Below are positions 1-12,121 of a DNA stretch of 64,000 bases, piece after piece. The stretch comes from Macrothele yani (taxonomy: Eukaryota; Arthropoda; Arachnida; Araneae; Macrothelidae). The position numbers and the translations under genes were made by a program. The DNA lies in assembly GCA_039090855.1 (NCBI GenBank), contig CM077034.1, positions 230,767,005 to 230,831,004 of the forward strand. The letters run 5' to 3'. Under the pieces are notes generated by a model. That model searched no databases and had not been told where the DNA came from. It was given only the letters and a program-made list of their open reading frames with translations. Numbering within the stretch: position 1 is the stretch's first letter; every line of letters starts with the position of its first letter.

Positions 1-3000
1 TTGGAACTCAATACCCCAAACTTACATCCAACATCTGTACGACAGACTCCATGCCAGAATTGCACAGTGTGACGCAGTTCATGGCGGTTCAACCTCGTAC
101 TAACCATGTTACATGGAAATGTTATTTTTCAGTTTACCAGCAAATACAGCTGTATTTTGCCATATTGTTTTGATCACGTTATCCTCTGTATTCCGTTATG
201 TATAAATTTCGTTGGTATCAGACGTCTCCTTCTTGGTGTTCTTTTTTCACTTTCGAGCCACGACCATCCCCGATTTAGGCGTCCAGGTTGAGGATGCTTG
301 GAACTCAATACCCCAAACTTACATCCAACATCTGTACGACAGACTCCATGCCAGAATTGCACAGTGTGACGCAGTTCATGGCGGTTCAACCTCGTACTAA
401 CCATGTTACATGGAAATGTTATTTTTCAGTTTACCAGCAAATACAGCTGTATTTTGCCATATTGTTTTGATCACGTTATCCTCTGTATTCCGTTATGTAT
501 AAATTTCGTTGGTATCAGACGTCTCCTTCTTGGTGTTCTTTTTTCACTTTCGAGCCACGACCATCCCCGATTTAGGCGTCCAGGTTGAGGATGCTTGGAA
601 CTCAATACCCCAAACTTACATCCAACATCTGTACGACAGACTCCATGCCAGAATTGCACAGTGTGACGCAGTTCATGGCGGTTCAACCTCGTACTAACCA
701 TGTTACATGGAAATGTTATTTTTCAGTTTACCAGCAAATACAGCTGTATTTTGCCATATTGTTTTGATCACGTTATCCTCTGTATTCCGTTATGTATAAA
801 TTTCGTTGGTATCAGACGTCTCCTTCTTGGTGTTCTTTTTTCACTTTCGAGCCACGACCATCCCCGATTTAGGCGTCCAGGTTGAGGATGCTTGGAACTC
901 AATACCCCAAACTTACATCCAACATCTGTACGACAGACTCCATGCCAGAATTGCACAGTGTGACGCAGTTCATGGCGGTTCAACCTCGTACTAACCATGT
1001 TACATGGAAATGTTATTTTTCAGTTTACCAGCAAATACAGCTGTATTTTGCCATAATGTTTTGATCACGTTATCCTCTGTATTCCGTTATGTATAAATTT
1101 CGTTGGTATCAGACGTCTCCTTCTTGGTGTCCTTTTTTCACTTTCGAGCGACGACCATCCCCGATTTAGGCGTCCAGGTTGAGGATGCTTGGAACTCAAT
1201 ACCCCAAACTTACATCCAACATCTGTACGACAGACTCCATGCCAGAACTGCACAGTGTGACGCAGTTCATGGCGGTTCAACCTCGTACTAACCATGTTAC
1301 ATGGAAATGTTATTTTTCAGTTTACCAGCAAATACAGCTGTATTTTGCCATAATGTTTTGATCACGTTATCCTCTGTATTCCGTTATGTATAAATTTCGT
1401 TGGTATCAGACGTCTCCTTCTTGGTGTCCTTTTTTCACTTTCTAGCCACGACCATCCCCGATTTAGGCGTCCAGGTTGAGGATGCTTGGAACTCAATACC
1501 CCAAACTTACATCCAACATCTGTACGACAGACTCCATGCCAGAACTGCACAGTGTGACGCAGTTCATGGCGGTTCAACCTCGTACTAACCATGTTACATG
1601 GAAATGTTATTTTTCAGTTTACCAGCAAATACAGCTGTATTTTGCCATAATGTTTTGATCACGTTATCCTCTGTATTCCGTTATGTATAAATTTCGTTGG
1701 TATCAGACGTCTCCTTCTTGGTGTCCTTTTTCACTTTCTAGCCACGACCATCCCCGATTTAGGCGTCCAGGTTGAGGATGCTTGGAACTCAATACCCCAA
1801 ACTTACATCCAACATCTGTACGACAGACTCCATGCCAGAACTGCACAGTGTGACGCAGTTCATGGCGGTTCAACCTCGTACTAACCATGTTACATGGAAA
1901 TGTTATTTTTCAGTTTACCAGCAAATACAGCTGTATTTTGCCATAATGTTTTGATCACGTTATCCTCTGTATTCCGTTATGTATAAATTTCGTTGGTATC
2001 AGACGTCTCCTTCTTGGTGTCCTTTTTTCACTTTCTAGCCACGACCATCCCCGATTTAGGCGTCCAGGTTGAGGATGCTTGGAACTCAATACCCCAAACT
2101 TACATCCAACATCTGTACGACAGACTCCATGCCAGAACTGCACAGTGTGACGCAGTTCATGGCGGTTCAACCTCGTACTAACCATGTTACATGGAAATGT
2201 TATTTTTCAGTTTACCAGCAAATACAGCTGTATTTTGCCATAATGTTTTGATCACGTTATCCTCTGTATTCCGTTATGTATAAATTTCGTTGGTATCAGA
2301 CGTCTCCTTCTTGGTGTCCTTTTTTCACTTTCTAGCCACGACCATCCCCGATTTAGGCGTCCAGGTTGAGGATGCTTGGAACTCAATACCCCAAACTTAC
2401 ATCCAACATCTGTACGACAGACTCCATGCCAGAACTGCACAGTGTGACGCAGTTCATGGCGGTTCAACCTCGTACTAACCATGTTACATGGAAATGTTAT
2501 TTTTCAGTTTACCAGCAAATACAGCTGTATTTTGCCATAATGTTTTGATCACGTTATCCTCTGTATTCCGTTATGTATAAATTTCGTTGGTATCAGACGT
2601 CTCCTTCTTGGTGTCCTTTTTTCACTTTCGAGCGACGACCATCCCCGATTTAGGCGTCCAGGTTGAGGATGCTTGGAACTCAATACCCCAAACTTACATC
2701 CAACATCTGTACGACAGACTCCATGCCAGAACTGCACAGTGTGACGCAGTTCATGGCGGTTCAACCTCGTACTAACCATGTTACATGGAAATGTTATTTT
2801 TCAGTTTACCAGCAAATACAGCTGTATTTTGCCATAATGTTTTGATCACGTTATCCTCTGTATTCCGTTATGTATAAATTTCGTTGGTATCAGACGTCTC
2901 CTTCTTGGTGTCCTTTTTTCACTTTCTAGCCACGACCATCCCCGATTTAGGCGTCCAGGTTGAGGATGCTTGGAACTCAATACCCCAAACTTACATCCAA

Positions 3001-4716
3001 CATCTGTACGACAGACTCCATGCCAGAACTGCACAGTGTGACGCAGTTCATGGCGGTTCAACCTCGTACTAACCATGTTACATGGAAATGTTATTTTTCA
3101 GTTTACCAGCAAATACAGCTGTATTTTGCCATAATGTTTTGATCACGTTATCCTCTGTATTCCGTTATGTATAAATTTCGTTGGTATCAGACGTCTCCTT
3201 CTTGGTGTCCTTTTTTCACTTTCTAGCCACGACCATCCCCGATTTAGGCGTCCAGGTTGAGGATGCTTGGAACTCAATACCCCAAACTTACATCCAACAT
3301 CTGTACGACAGACTCCATGCCAGAACTGCACAGTGTGACGCAGTTCATGGCGGTTCAACCTCGTACTAACCATGTTACATGGAAATGTTATTTTTCAGTT
3401 TACCAGCAAATACAGCTGTATTTTGCCATAATGTTTTGATCACGTTATCCTCTGTATTCCGTTATGTATAAATTTCGTTGGTATCAGACGTCTCCTTCTT
3501 GGTGTCCTTTTTTCACTTTCTAGCCACGACCATCCCCGATTTAGGCGTCCAGGTTGAGGATGCTTGGAACTCAATACCCCAAACTTACATCCAACATCTG
3601 TACGACAGACTCCATGCCAGAACTGCACAGTGTGACGCAGTTCATGGCGGTTCAACCTCGTACTAACCATGTTACATGGAAATGTTATTTTTCAGTTTAC
3701 CAGCAAATACAGCTGTATTTTGCCATAATGTTTTGATCACGTTATCCTCTGTATTCCGTTATGTATAAATTTCGTTGGTATCAGACGTCTCCTTCTTGGT
3801 GTCCTTTTTTCACTTTCTAGCCACGACCATCCCCGATTTAGGCGTCCAGGTTGAGGATGCTTGGAACTCAATACCCCAAACTTACATCCAACATCTGTAC
3901 GACAGACTCCATGCCAGAACTGCACAGTGTGACGCAGTTCATGGCGGTTCAACCTCGTACTAACCATGTTACATGGAAATGTTATTTTTCAGTTTACCAG
4001 CAAATACAGCTGTATTTTGCCATAATGTTTTGATCACGTTATCCTCTGTATTCCGTTATGTATAAATTTCGTTGGTATCAGACGTCTCCTTCTTGGTGTC
4101 CTTTTTTCACTTTCTAGCCACGACCATCCCCGATTTAGGCGTCCAGGTTGAGGATGCTTGGAACTCAATACCCCAAACTTCCATCCAACATCTGTACGAC
4201 AGACTCCATGCCAGAACTGCACAGTGTGACGCAGTTCATGGCGGTTCAACCTCGTACTAACCATGTTACATGGAAATGTTATTTTTCAGTTTACCAGCAA
4301 ATACAGCTGTATTTTGCCATAATGTTTTGATCACGTTATCCTCTGTATTCCGTTATGTATAAATTTCGTTGGTATCAGACGTCTCCTTCTTGGTGTTCTT
4401 TTTTCACTTTCTAGCCACGACCATCCCCGATTTAGGCGTCCAGGTTGAGAATTCTTGGAACTCAATACCCCAAACTTACATCCAACATCTGTACGACAGA
4501 CTCCATGCCAGAATTGCACAGTGTGACGCAGTTCATGGCGGTTCAACCTCGTACTAACCATGTTACATGGAAATGTTATTTTTCAGTTTACCAGCAAATA
4601 CAGCTGTATTTTGCCATAATGTTTTGATCACGTTATCCTCTGTATACCGTTATGTATAAATTTCGTTGGTATCAGACGTCTCCTTCTTGGCGTTCTTTTT
4701 TCACTTTCCGCCAGTG
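1..4716 (+). repeat. 297-bp satellite built from the 3' end of a Tc1 transposon (about 16 copies)
   Basis: A 297-bp unit is repeated head to tail from the window edge to 4716. On the + strand each unit reads as the last ~37 codons of a Tc1 transposase (VEDAWNSIPQTYIQHL through to HGGSTSY and a stop), then the 3' untranslated region and the inner part of the terminal inverted repeat (CTTCTTGGTGTTCTTTTTTC). The last unit does not return to the coding segment. It runs to a true Tc1 end, CACTTTCCGCCAGTG, followed by TA. The same unit occurs five times inside the complete element at 30753-33356, which identifies the source. Early and last copies carry one variant set, and the middle copies another (AATTGCACAG versus AACTGCACAG). 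One copy near 1735 lacks a T. The rest of this element, if present, lies left of the window. Confidence 0.93.
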
Positions 4717-5289
4717 TAATACAAAAAATATATTACCGGTACAAGAAAGGGATTGCATGACAATGGTTGGGCTCAAGTAAAGTTTTTCTTTTATTTTACA
4801 GTGTCTGTATAATTCCACATGGGCGCCATTTGTAGCCGGGAGGACTTAAGCGATATTCGATTTTACGCCATGTTTTGCTTAACATCTCATCAGAGACAGC
4901 ACCGAATGGCGTCCGTTCATTCTGCTCTTTAACATCTCGACATCCGGGACATTGCTAGAGTAAACTTGGGCTTTCACATTACACCGCAGGAAAAAGGCTA
5001 TTTCGGTGGATGCTATGTCATGGGACCGTCGCGACTAATAACATCTGTCCGGAAATGTGGCATTCAGGAACTCACGACCCATTATTGAACAATGTGGTGT
5101 GGCACCGTCCTGTTGAAAAATTGTTTGCTCATTTTCAACAACAATTGTGAAAAAGAGCAACAACATAATAAGTGTCATGAAGCACAATATCTAAAGGAGA
5201 ATTTCCTACTACTATTCCCGTTAACCCTCCTAAAGTAAATGAAAAATGAATCCCATGCACAAAACACATCAAACTTCAAACAGGACCCA
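4717..5289 (-). pseudogene. decayed mariner/IS630-type transposase fragment
   Basis: No open frame survives. Read on the minus strand, 5120 to about 4800 contains recognisable pieces in shifting frames: FQQDGATPHC, then AQVYSSNVPDVEMLKSRMNG, then ATNGAHVELYR. These are the order and wording of the C-terminal half of the arthropod transposase group whose hallmark is a DFFLWG motif (a better copy is at 55441-56200). The remainder, 5135-5289, has nothing I recognise. The fragment is a fossil with no terminal repeats visible. It separates the Tc1-derived satellite from the 142-bp satellite. Confidence 0.5.
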
Positions 5290-8200
5290 TAGATCAGATA
5301 TAGATGATTTAAGGAAGGGAGTATCTGACCCTAGGTCTTAAACAACCCTTAGAAATAAGAAGCTAGGAGATTTGGGCTAGAGTGCCTGATAGAAAAGTCA
5401 CATGAAAGCGTGTTAGAAAGAGGGATCAGAACAGATCATATGTAGAGTATTTTAGGAAGGGAGTGTCTGACCCTAGGTCTTAAAGAACCCTTAGAAATAG
5501 GAAGCTAGGAGATTTGGTCTAGATTGCCTGATAGGAAAGTCACACGAAAGCGAGTTAGAAAGAGGGATCAGAACAGATCATATGTAGAGGATTTTAGGAA
5601 GGGAGTGTCTGACCCTAGGTCTTAAACAACCCTTAGAAATAGGAAGCTAGGAGATTTGGGCTAGAGTGCCTGATAGAAAAGTCACATGAAAGCGAGTTAG
5701 AAAGAGGGATCAGAACAGATCATATGTAGAGTATTTTAGGAAGGGAGTGTCTGACTCTAGGTCTTAAACAACCCTTAGAAATAAGAAGCTAGGAGATTTG
5801 GGCTAGAGTGCCTGATAGAAAAGTCACATGAAAGCGAGTTAGAAAGAGGGATCAGAACAGATCATATGTAGAGTATTTTAGGAAGGGAGTGTCTGACCCT
5901 AGGTCTTAAACAACCCTTAGAAATAGGAAGCTAGGAGATTTGGTCTAGAGTGCCTGATAGGAAAGTCACATGAAAGCGAGTTAGAAAGAGGGATCAGAAC
6001 AGATCATATGTAGAGGATTTTAGGAAGGGAGTGTCTGACCCTAGGTCTTAAACAACCCTTAGAAATAGGAAGCTAGGAGATTTGGGCTAGAGTGCCTGAT
6101 AGGAAAGTCACACGAAAGCGAGTTAGAAAGAGGGATCAGAACAGATCATATGTAGAGTATTTTAGGAAGGGAGTGTCTGACCCTAGGTCTTAAAGAACCC
6201 TTAGAAATAGGAAGCTAGGAGATTTGGTCTAGATTGCCTGATAGGAAAGTCACATGAAAGCGAGTTAGAAAGAGGGATCAGAACAGATCATATGTAGAGG
6301 ATTTTAGGAAGGGAGTATCTGACCCTAGGTCTTAAACAACCCTTAGAAATAAGAAGCTAGGAGATTTGGGCTAGAGTGCCTGATAGAAAAGTCACATGAA
6401 AGCGAGTTAGAAAGAGGGATCAGAACAGATCATATGTAGAGTATTTTAGGAAGGGAGTGTCTCACCCTAGGTCTTAAACAACCCTTAGAAATAAGAAGCT
6501 AGGAGATTTGAGCTAGAGTGCCTGATAGAAAAGTCACATGAAAGCGAGTTAGAAAGAGGGATCAGAACAGATCATATGTAGAGTATTTTAGGAAGGGAGT
6601 GTCTGACTCTAGGTCTTAAACAACCCTTAGAAATAGGAAGCTAGGAGATTTGGGCTAGAGTGCCTGATAGAAAAGTCACATGAAAGCGAGTTAGAAAGAG
6701 GGATCAGAACAGATCATATGTAGAGTATTTTAGGAAGGGAGTGTCTGACTCTAGGTCTTAAACAACCCTTAGAAATAGGAAGCTAGGAGATTTGGGCTAG
6801 AGTGCCTGATAGAAAAGTCACATGAAAGCGAGTTAGAAAGAGGGATCAGAACAGATCATATGTAGAGTATTTTAGGAAGGGAGTGTCTGACCCTAGGTCT
6901 TAAACAACCCTTAGAAATAGGAAGCTAGGAGATTTGGGCTAGAGTGCCTGATAGAAAAGTCACATGAAAGCGAGTTAGAAAGAGGGATCAGAACAGATCA
7001 TATGTAGAGGATTTTAGGAAGGGAGTATCTGACCCTAGGTCTTAAACAACCCTTAGAAATAAGAAGCTAGGAGATTTGGGCTAGAGTGCCTGATAGGAAA
7101 GTCACATGAAAGCGAGTTAGAAAGAGGGATCAGAACAGATCATATGTAGAGTATTTTAGGAAGGGAGTGTCTGACCCTAGGTCTTAAACAACCCTTAGAA
7201 ATAGGAAGCTAGGATATTTGGGCTAGAGTGCCTGATAGAAAAGTCACATGAAAGCGAGTTAGAAAGAGGGATCAGAACAGATCATATGTAGAGGATTTTA
7301 GGAAGGGAGTATCTGACCCTAGGTCTTAAACAACCCTTAGAAATAAGAAGCTAGGAGATTTGAGCTAGAGTGCCTGATAGAAAAGTCACATGAAAGCGAG
7401 TTAGAAAGAGGGATCAGAACAGATCATATGTAGAGTATTTTAGGAAATGAGTGTCTGACTCTAGGTCTTAAACAACCCTTAGAAATAGGAAGCTAGGAGA
7501 TTTGGGCTAGAGTGCCTGATAGAAAAGTCACATGAAAGCGAGTTAGAAAGAGGGATCAGAACAGATCATATGTAGAGTATTTTAGGAAGGGAGTGTCTGA
7601 CTCTAGGTCTTAAACAACCCTTAGAAATAGGAAGCTAGGAGATTTGGGCTAGAGTGCCTGATAGAAAAGTCACATGAAAGCGAGTTAGAAAGAGGGATCA
7701 GAACAGATCATATGTAGAGTATTTTAGGAAGGGAGTGTCTGACCCTAGGTCTTAAACAACCCTTAGAAATAGGAAGCTAGGAGATTTGGGCTAGAGTGCC
7801 TGATAGAAAAGTCACATGAAAGCGAGTTAGAAAGAGGGATCAGAACAGATCATATGTAGAGGATTTTAGGAAGGGAGTATCTGACTCTAGGTCTTAAACA
7901 ACCCTTAGAAATAGGAAGCTAGGAGATTTGGGCTAGAGTGCCTGATAGAAAAGTCACATGAAAGCGAGTTAGAAAGAGGGATCAGAACAGATCATATGTA
8001 GAGTATTTTAGGAAGGGAGTGTCTCACCCTAGGTCTTAAACAACCCTTAGAAATAGGAAGCTAGGAGATTTGGGTAGAGTGCCTGATAGGAAAGTCACAC
8101 GAAAGCGAGTTAGAAAGAGGGATCAGAACAGATCATATGTAGAGGATTTTAGGAAGGGAGTATCTGACCCTAGGTCTTGAACAACCCTTAGAAATAAGAA

Positions 8201-11200
8201 GCTAGGAGATTTGGGCTAGAGTGCCTGATAGAAAAGTCACATGAAAGCGAGTTAGAAAGAGGGATCAGAACAGATCATATGTAGAGTATTTTAGGAAATG
8301 AGTGTCTGACCCTAGGTCTTAAACAACCCTTAGAAATAGGAAGCTAGGAGATTTGGGCTAGAGTGCCTGATAGGAAAGTCACACGAAAGCGAGTTAGAAA
8401 GAGGGATCAGAACAGATCATATGTAGAGGATTTTAGGAAGGGAGTATCTGACCCTAGGTCTTGAACAACCCTTAGAAATAAGAAGCTAGGAGATTTGGGC
8501 TAGAGTGCCTGATAGAAAAGTCACATGAAAGCGAGTTAGAAAGAGGGATCAGAACAGATCATATGTAGAGGATTTTAGGAAGGGAGTATCTGACCCTAGG
8601 TCTTGAACAACCCTTAGAAATAAGAAGCTAGCAGATTTGGGCTAGAGTGCCTGATAGGAAAGTCACACGAAAGCGAGTTAGAAAGAGGGATCAGAACAAA
8701 TCATATGTAGAGGATTTTAGGAAGGGAGTATCTGACCCTAGGTCTTGCACAACCCTTAGAAATAAGAAGCTAGGAGATTTGGGCTAGAGTGCCTGATAGA
8801 AAAGTCACATGAAAGCGAGTTAGAAAGAGGGATCAGAACAGATCATATGTAGAGGATTTTAGGAAATGTGTGTCTGACCCTAGGTCTTAAACAACCCTTA
8901 GATATAGGAAGCTAGGAGATTTGGGTAGAGTGCCTGATAGGAAAGTCACACGAAAGCGAGTTAGAAAGAGGGATCAGAACAAATCATATGTAGAGGATTT
9001 TAGGAACGGAGTATCTGACCCTAGGTCTTGAACAACCCTTAGAAATAAGAAGCTAGGAGATTTGGGCTAGAGTGCCTGATAGGAAAGTCACACGAAAGCG
9101 AGTTAGAAAGAGGGATCAGAACAGATCATATGTAGAGGATTTTAGGAAGGGAGTATCTGACCCTAGGTCTTGAACAACCCTTAGAAATAAGAAGCTAGGA
9201 GATTTGGGCTAGAGTGCCTGATAGGAAAGTCACATGAAAGCGAGTTAGAAAGAGGGATCAGAACAGATCATATGTAGAGGATTTTAGGAAGGGAGTATCT
9301 GACCCTAGGTCTTGAACAACCCTTAGAAATAAGAAGCTAGGAGATTTGGGCTAGAGTGCCTGATAGGAAAGTCACACGAAAGCGAGTTAGAAAGAGGGAT
9401 CAGAACAGATCATATGTAGAGGATTTTAGGAACGGAGTATCTGACCCTAGGTCTTGAACAACCCTTAGAAATAAGAAGCTAGGAGATTTGGGCTAGAGTG
9501 CCTGATAGAAAAGTCACATGAAAGCGAGTTAGAAAGAGGGATCAGAACAGATCATATGTAGAGGATTTTAGGAAATGAGTGTCTGACCCTAGGTCTTAAA
9601 CAACCCTTAGAAATAGGAAGCTAGGAGATTTGGGTAGAGTGCCTGATAGGAAAGTCACACGAAAGCGAGTTAGAAAGAGGGATCAGAACAGATCATATGT
9701 AGAGGATTTTAGGAAGGGAGTATCTGACCCTAGGTCTTGAACAACCCTTAGAAATAAGAAGCTAGGAGATTTGTGCTAGAGTGCCTGATAGGAAAGTCAC
9801 ACGAAAGCGAGTTAGAAAGAGGGATCAGAACAGATCATATGTAGAGGATTTTAGGAAGGGTGTGTCTAACCCCAGGTCTTAAACAACCCTTAGAAATAAG
9901 AAGCTAGGAGATTTGGGCTAGAGTGCCTGATAGAAAAGTCACATGAAAGCGAGTTAGAAAGAGGGATCAGAACAGATCATATGTAGAGGATTTTAGGAAG
10001 GGAGTGTCTGATCCTAGGTCTTAAACAACCCTTAGAAATAGGAAGCTAGGAGATTTGGGCTAGAGTGCCTGATAGGAAAGTCACACAAAAGCGAGTTAGA
10101 AAGAGGGATCAGAACAGATCATATGTAGAGGATTTTAGGAAGGGAGTGTCTAACCCCAGGTCTTAAACAACCCTTAGAAATAAGAAGCTAGGAGATTTGG
10201 GCTAGAGTGCCTGATAGGAAAGTCACACGAAAGCGATTTAGAAAGAGGGATCAGAACAGATCATATGTAGAGGATTTTAGGAAGGGAGTATCTGACCCTA
10301 GGTCTTAAACAACCCTTAGAAATAGGAAGCTAGGAGAGTTGGGGTAGAGAGCCTGATAGGAAAGTCACACGAAAGCGAGTTAGAAAGAGGGATCAGAACA
10401 GATCATATGTAGAGGATTTTTGGAAGGGAGTATCTGACCCTAGGTCTTGAACAACCCTTAGAAATAGGAAGCTAGGAGAGTTGGGGTAGAGAGCCTGATA
10501 GGAAAGTCACACAAAAGCGAGTTAGAAAGAGGGATCAGAACAGATCATATGTAGAGGATTTTAGGAAGGGAGTATCTGACCCTAGGTCTTGAACAACCCT
10601 TAGAAATAAGAAGCTAGGAGATTTGTGCTAGAGTGCCTGATAGGAAAGCCACACAAAAGCGAGTTAGAAAGAGGGATCAGAACAGATCATATGTAGAGGA
10701 TTTTAGGAAGGGAGTATCTGACCCTAGGTCTTGAACAACCCTTAGAAATAGGAAGCTAGGAGAGTTGGGGTAGAGAGCCTGATAGGAAAGTCACACGAAA
10801 GCGAGTTAGAAAGAGGGATCAGAACAGATCATATGTAGAGGATTTTAGGAAGGGAGTATCTGACCCTAGGTCTTGAACAACCCTTAGAAATAAGAAGCTA
10901 GGAGATTTGTGCTAGAGTGCCTGATAGGAAAGCCATACAAAAGCGAGTTAGAAAGAGGGATCAGAACAGATCATATGTAGAGGATTTCAGGAAGGGAGTG
11001 TCTGACCCCAGGTCTTAAACAACCCTTAGATATAGGAAGCTAGGAGATTTGGTCTAGAGTGCCTGATAGGAAAGTCACACGAAAGCGAGTTAGAGAGATG
11101 AATCAGAACAGATCATATGTAGAGGATTTTAGGAAGGGAGTGTCTGACCCTAGGTCTTAAACAACCCTTAGAAATAAGAAGCTAGGAGATTTGTGCTAGA

Positions 11201-11664
11201 GTGCCTGATAGGAAAGCCATACAAAAGCGAGTTAGAAAGAGGGATCAGAACAGATCATATGTAGAGGATTTTAGGAAGGAGTATCTGACCCTAGGTCTTG
11301 AACAACCCTTAGAAATAGGAAGCTAGGAGATTTGGTCTAGAGTGCCTGATAGGAAAGTCACACGAAAGCGAGTTAGAGAGATGAATCAGAACAGATCATA
11401 TGTAGAGGATTTTAGGAAGGGAGTGTCTGACCCTAGGTCTTAAACAACCCTTAGAAATAAGAAGCTAGGAGATTTGGGCTAGAGTGCCTGATAGGAAAGT
11501 CACATGAAAGCGAGTTAGAAAGAGGGATCAGAACAGATCATATGTAGAGGATTTTAGGAAGGGAGTGTCTGACCCCTGGTCTTAAACAACCCTTAGAAAT
11601 AGGATGCTAGGAGATTTGGGGTAGAGAGCCTGATTGGAAAGTGACACGGAAGCGAGGTAGAAGA
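5290..11664. repeat. 142-bp satellite array, about 45 copies
   Basis: The unit begins GATCAGAACAGATCATATG and recurs at 142-bp steps (for example 5424, 5566 and 5708) over 6.4 kb. The monomers are very similar, with recurring two-state variants (CACATG/CACACG, TTAAACAA/TTGAACAA, AGTGTCTGA/AGTATCTGA, GATAGAAAAG/GATAGGAAAG) that are shuffled between copies. This fits unequal crossing-over or gene conversion. The first and last units are the most divergent, as expected at array edges. The period is not a multiple of three and no long reading frame exists in either strand. I found no link to any transposon elsewhere in the window, so its origin is unknown. Confidence 0.95.
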
Positions 11665-11836
11665 CGCCCTTACTTACTACCGGGAGGCTGTACCCGGGGT
11701 CCGACGGCTTAACAAGCCCATCCGATGCACGGCAGGTATTTAGTGGCTCGAACGTTAGCACCTGTCCTGGATCGAAGCTGAGGTTATCTCCTCGGCAGTC
11801 GCGAACGTTGACCACTAGGCGACCCGCGGCCCAGAT
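11665..11836 (-). mobile_element. tRNA-derived SINE, family 2 (head plus conserved block)
   Basis: On the minus strand, 11832-11761 looks like a tRNA gene head: an A-box-like TCGCCTAGTGGTCAACG and a B-box-like GCTTCGATCC at tRNA spacing. It is followed by GTGCATCGGATG and CTTGTTAAGCC. The same downstream block, with substitutions (GTGCATCGGACG, ACGTTAAG), follows the tRNA-like head at 35203 on the + strand. The two are therefore copies of one SINE family rather than tRNA genes. The 3' end abuts the 142-bp array and no target duplication is evident. Confidence 0.6.
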
Positions 11837-11957
11837 TAGACCCATAAAGAGTCGCTATTCATCTAAATACCTTGATCCCGATGGGAACCGGAATCACCAT
11901 CGTCGCCGCCGTAAAATAAGCCCGGATCAAACTCACCCCTAAAAACATTACGAACAA

Positions 11958-12057
11958 GAAAGATGACACCGAATTTTCGGGTGTAATAAGCACGGCTTTT
12001 AAACCGTTCTGACGCAAATTAAATTTATCAAAGCTATTAAAAGTCAATGGAACCGGT
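11958..12057 (-). repeat. left arm of a ~100-bp inverted repeat flanking the tRNA-like array
   Basis: Read on the minus strand this matches 14058-14158 on the + strand almost base for base. Shared stretches include TTTGATAAATTTAATT and ACACCCGAAAATTCGGTGTC (itself a small palindrome). The arms enclose the 12122-13970 array. Flanks 11837-11957 and 12058-12121 hold nothing I can identify. Confidence 0.7.
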
Positions 12058-12121
12058 ATGGAAAATAATAGATCTGACCAAAGAAAGAAGATTTTGAATC
12101 GAGTTTTTAGATAAATTTCTC

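Noticed and set aside
1..4716. Repeated 60-76-codon frames that could be read as a family of small proteins
   Set aside because: One frame is the known transposase C-terminus and the others are its shadows. None has an independent start or conservation beyond the DNA repeat.
5290..11664. CRISPR-like array of evenly spaced repeats
   Set aside because: There are no unique spacers; the entire 142 bp is repeated. The context is eukaryotic.
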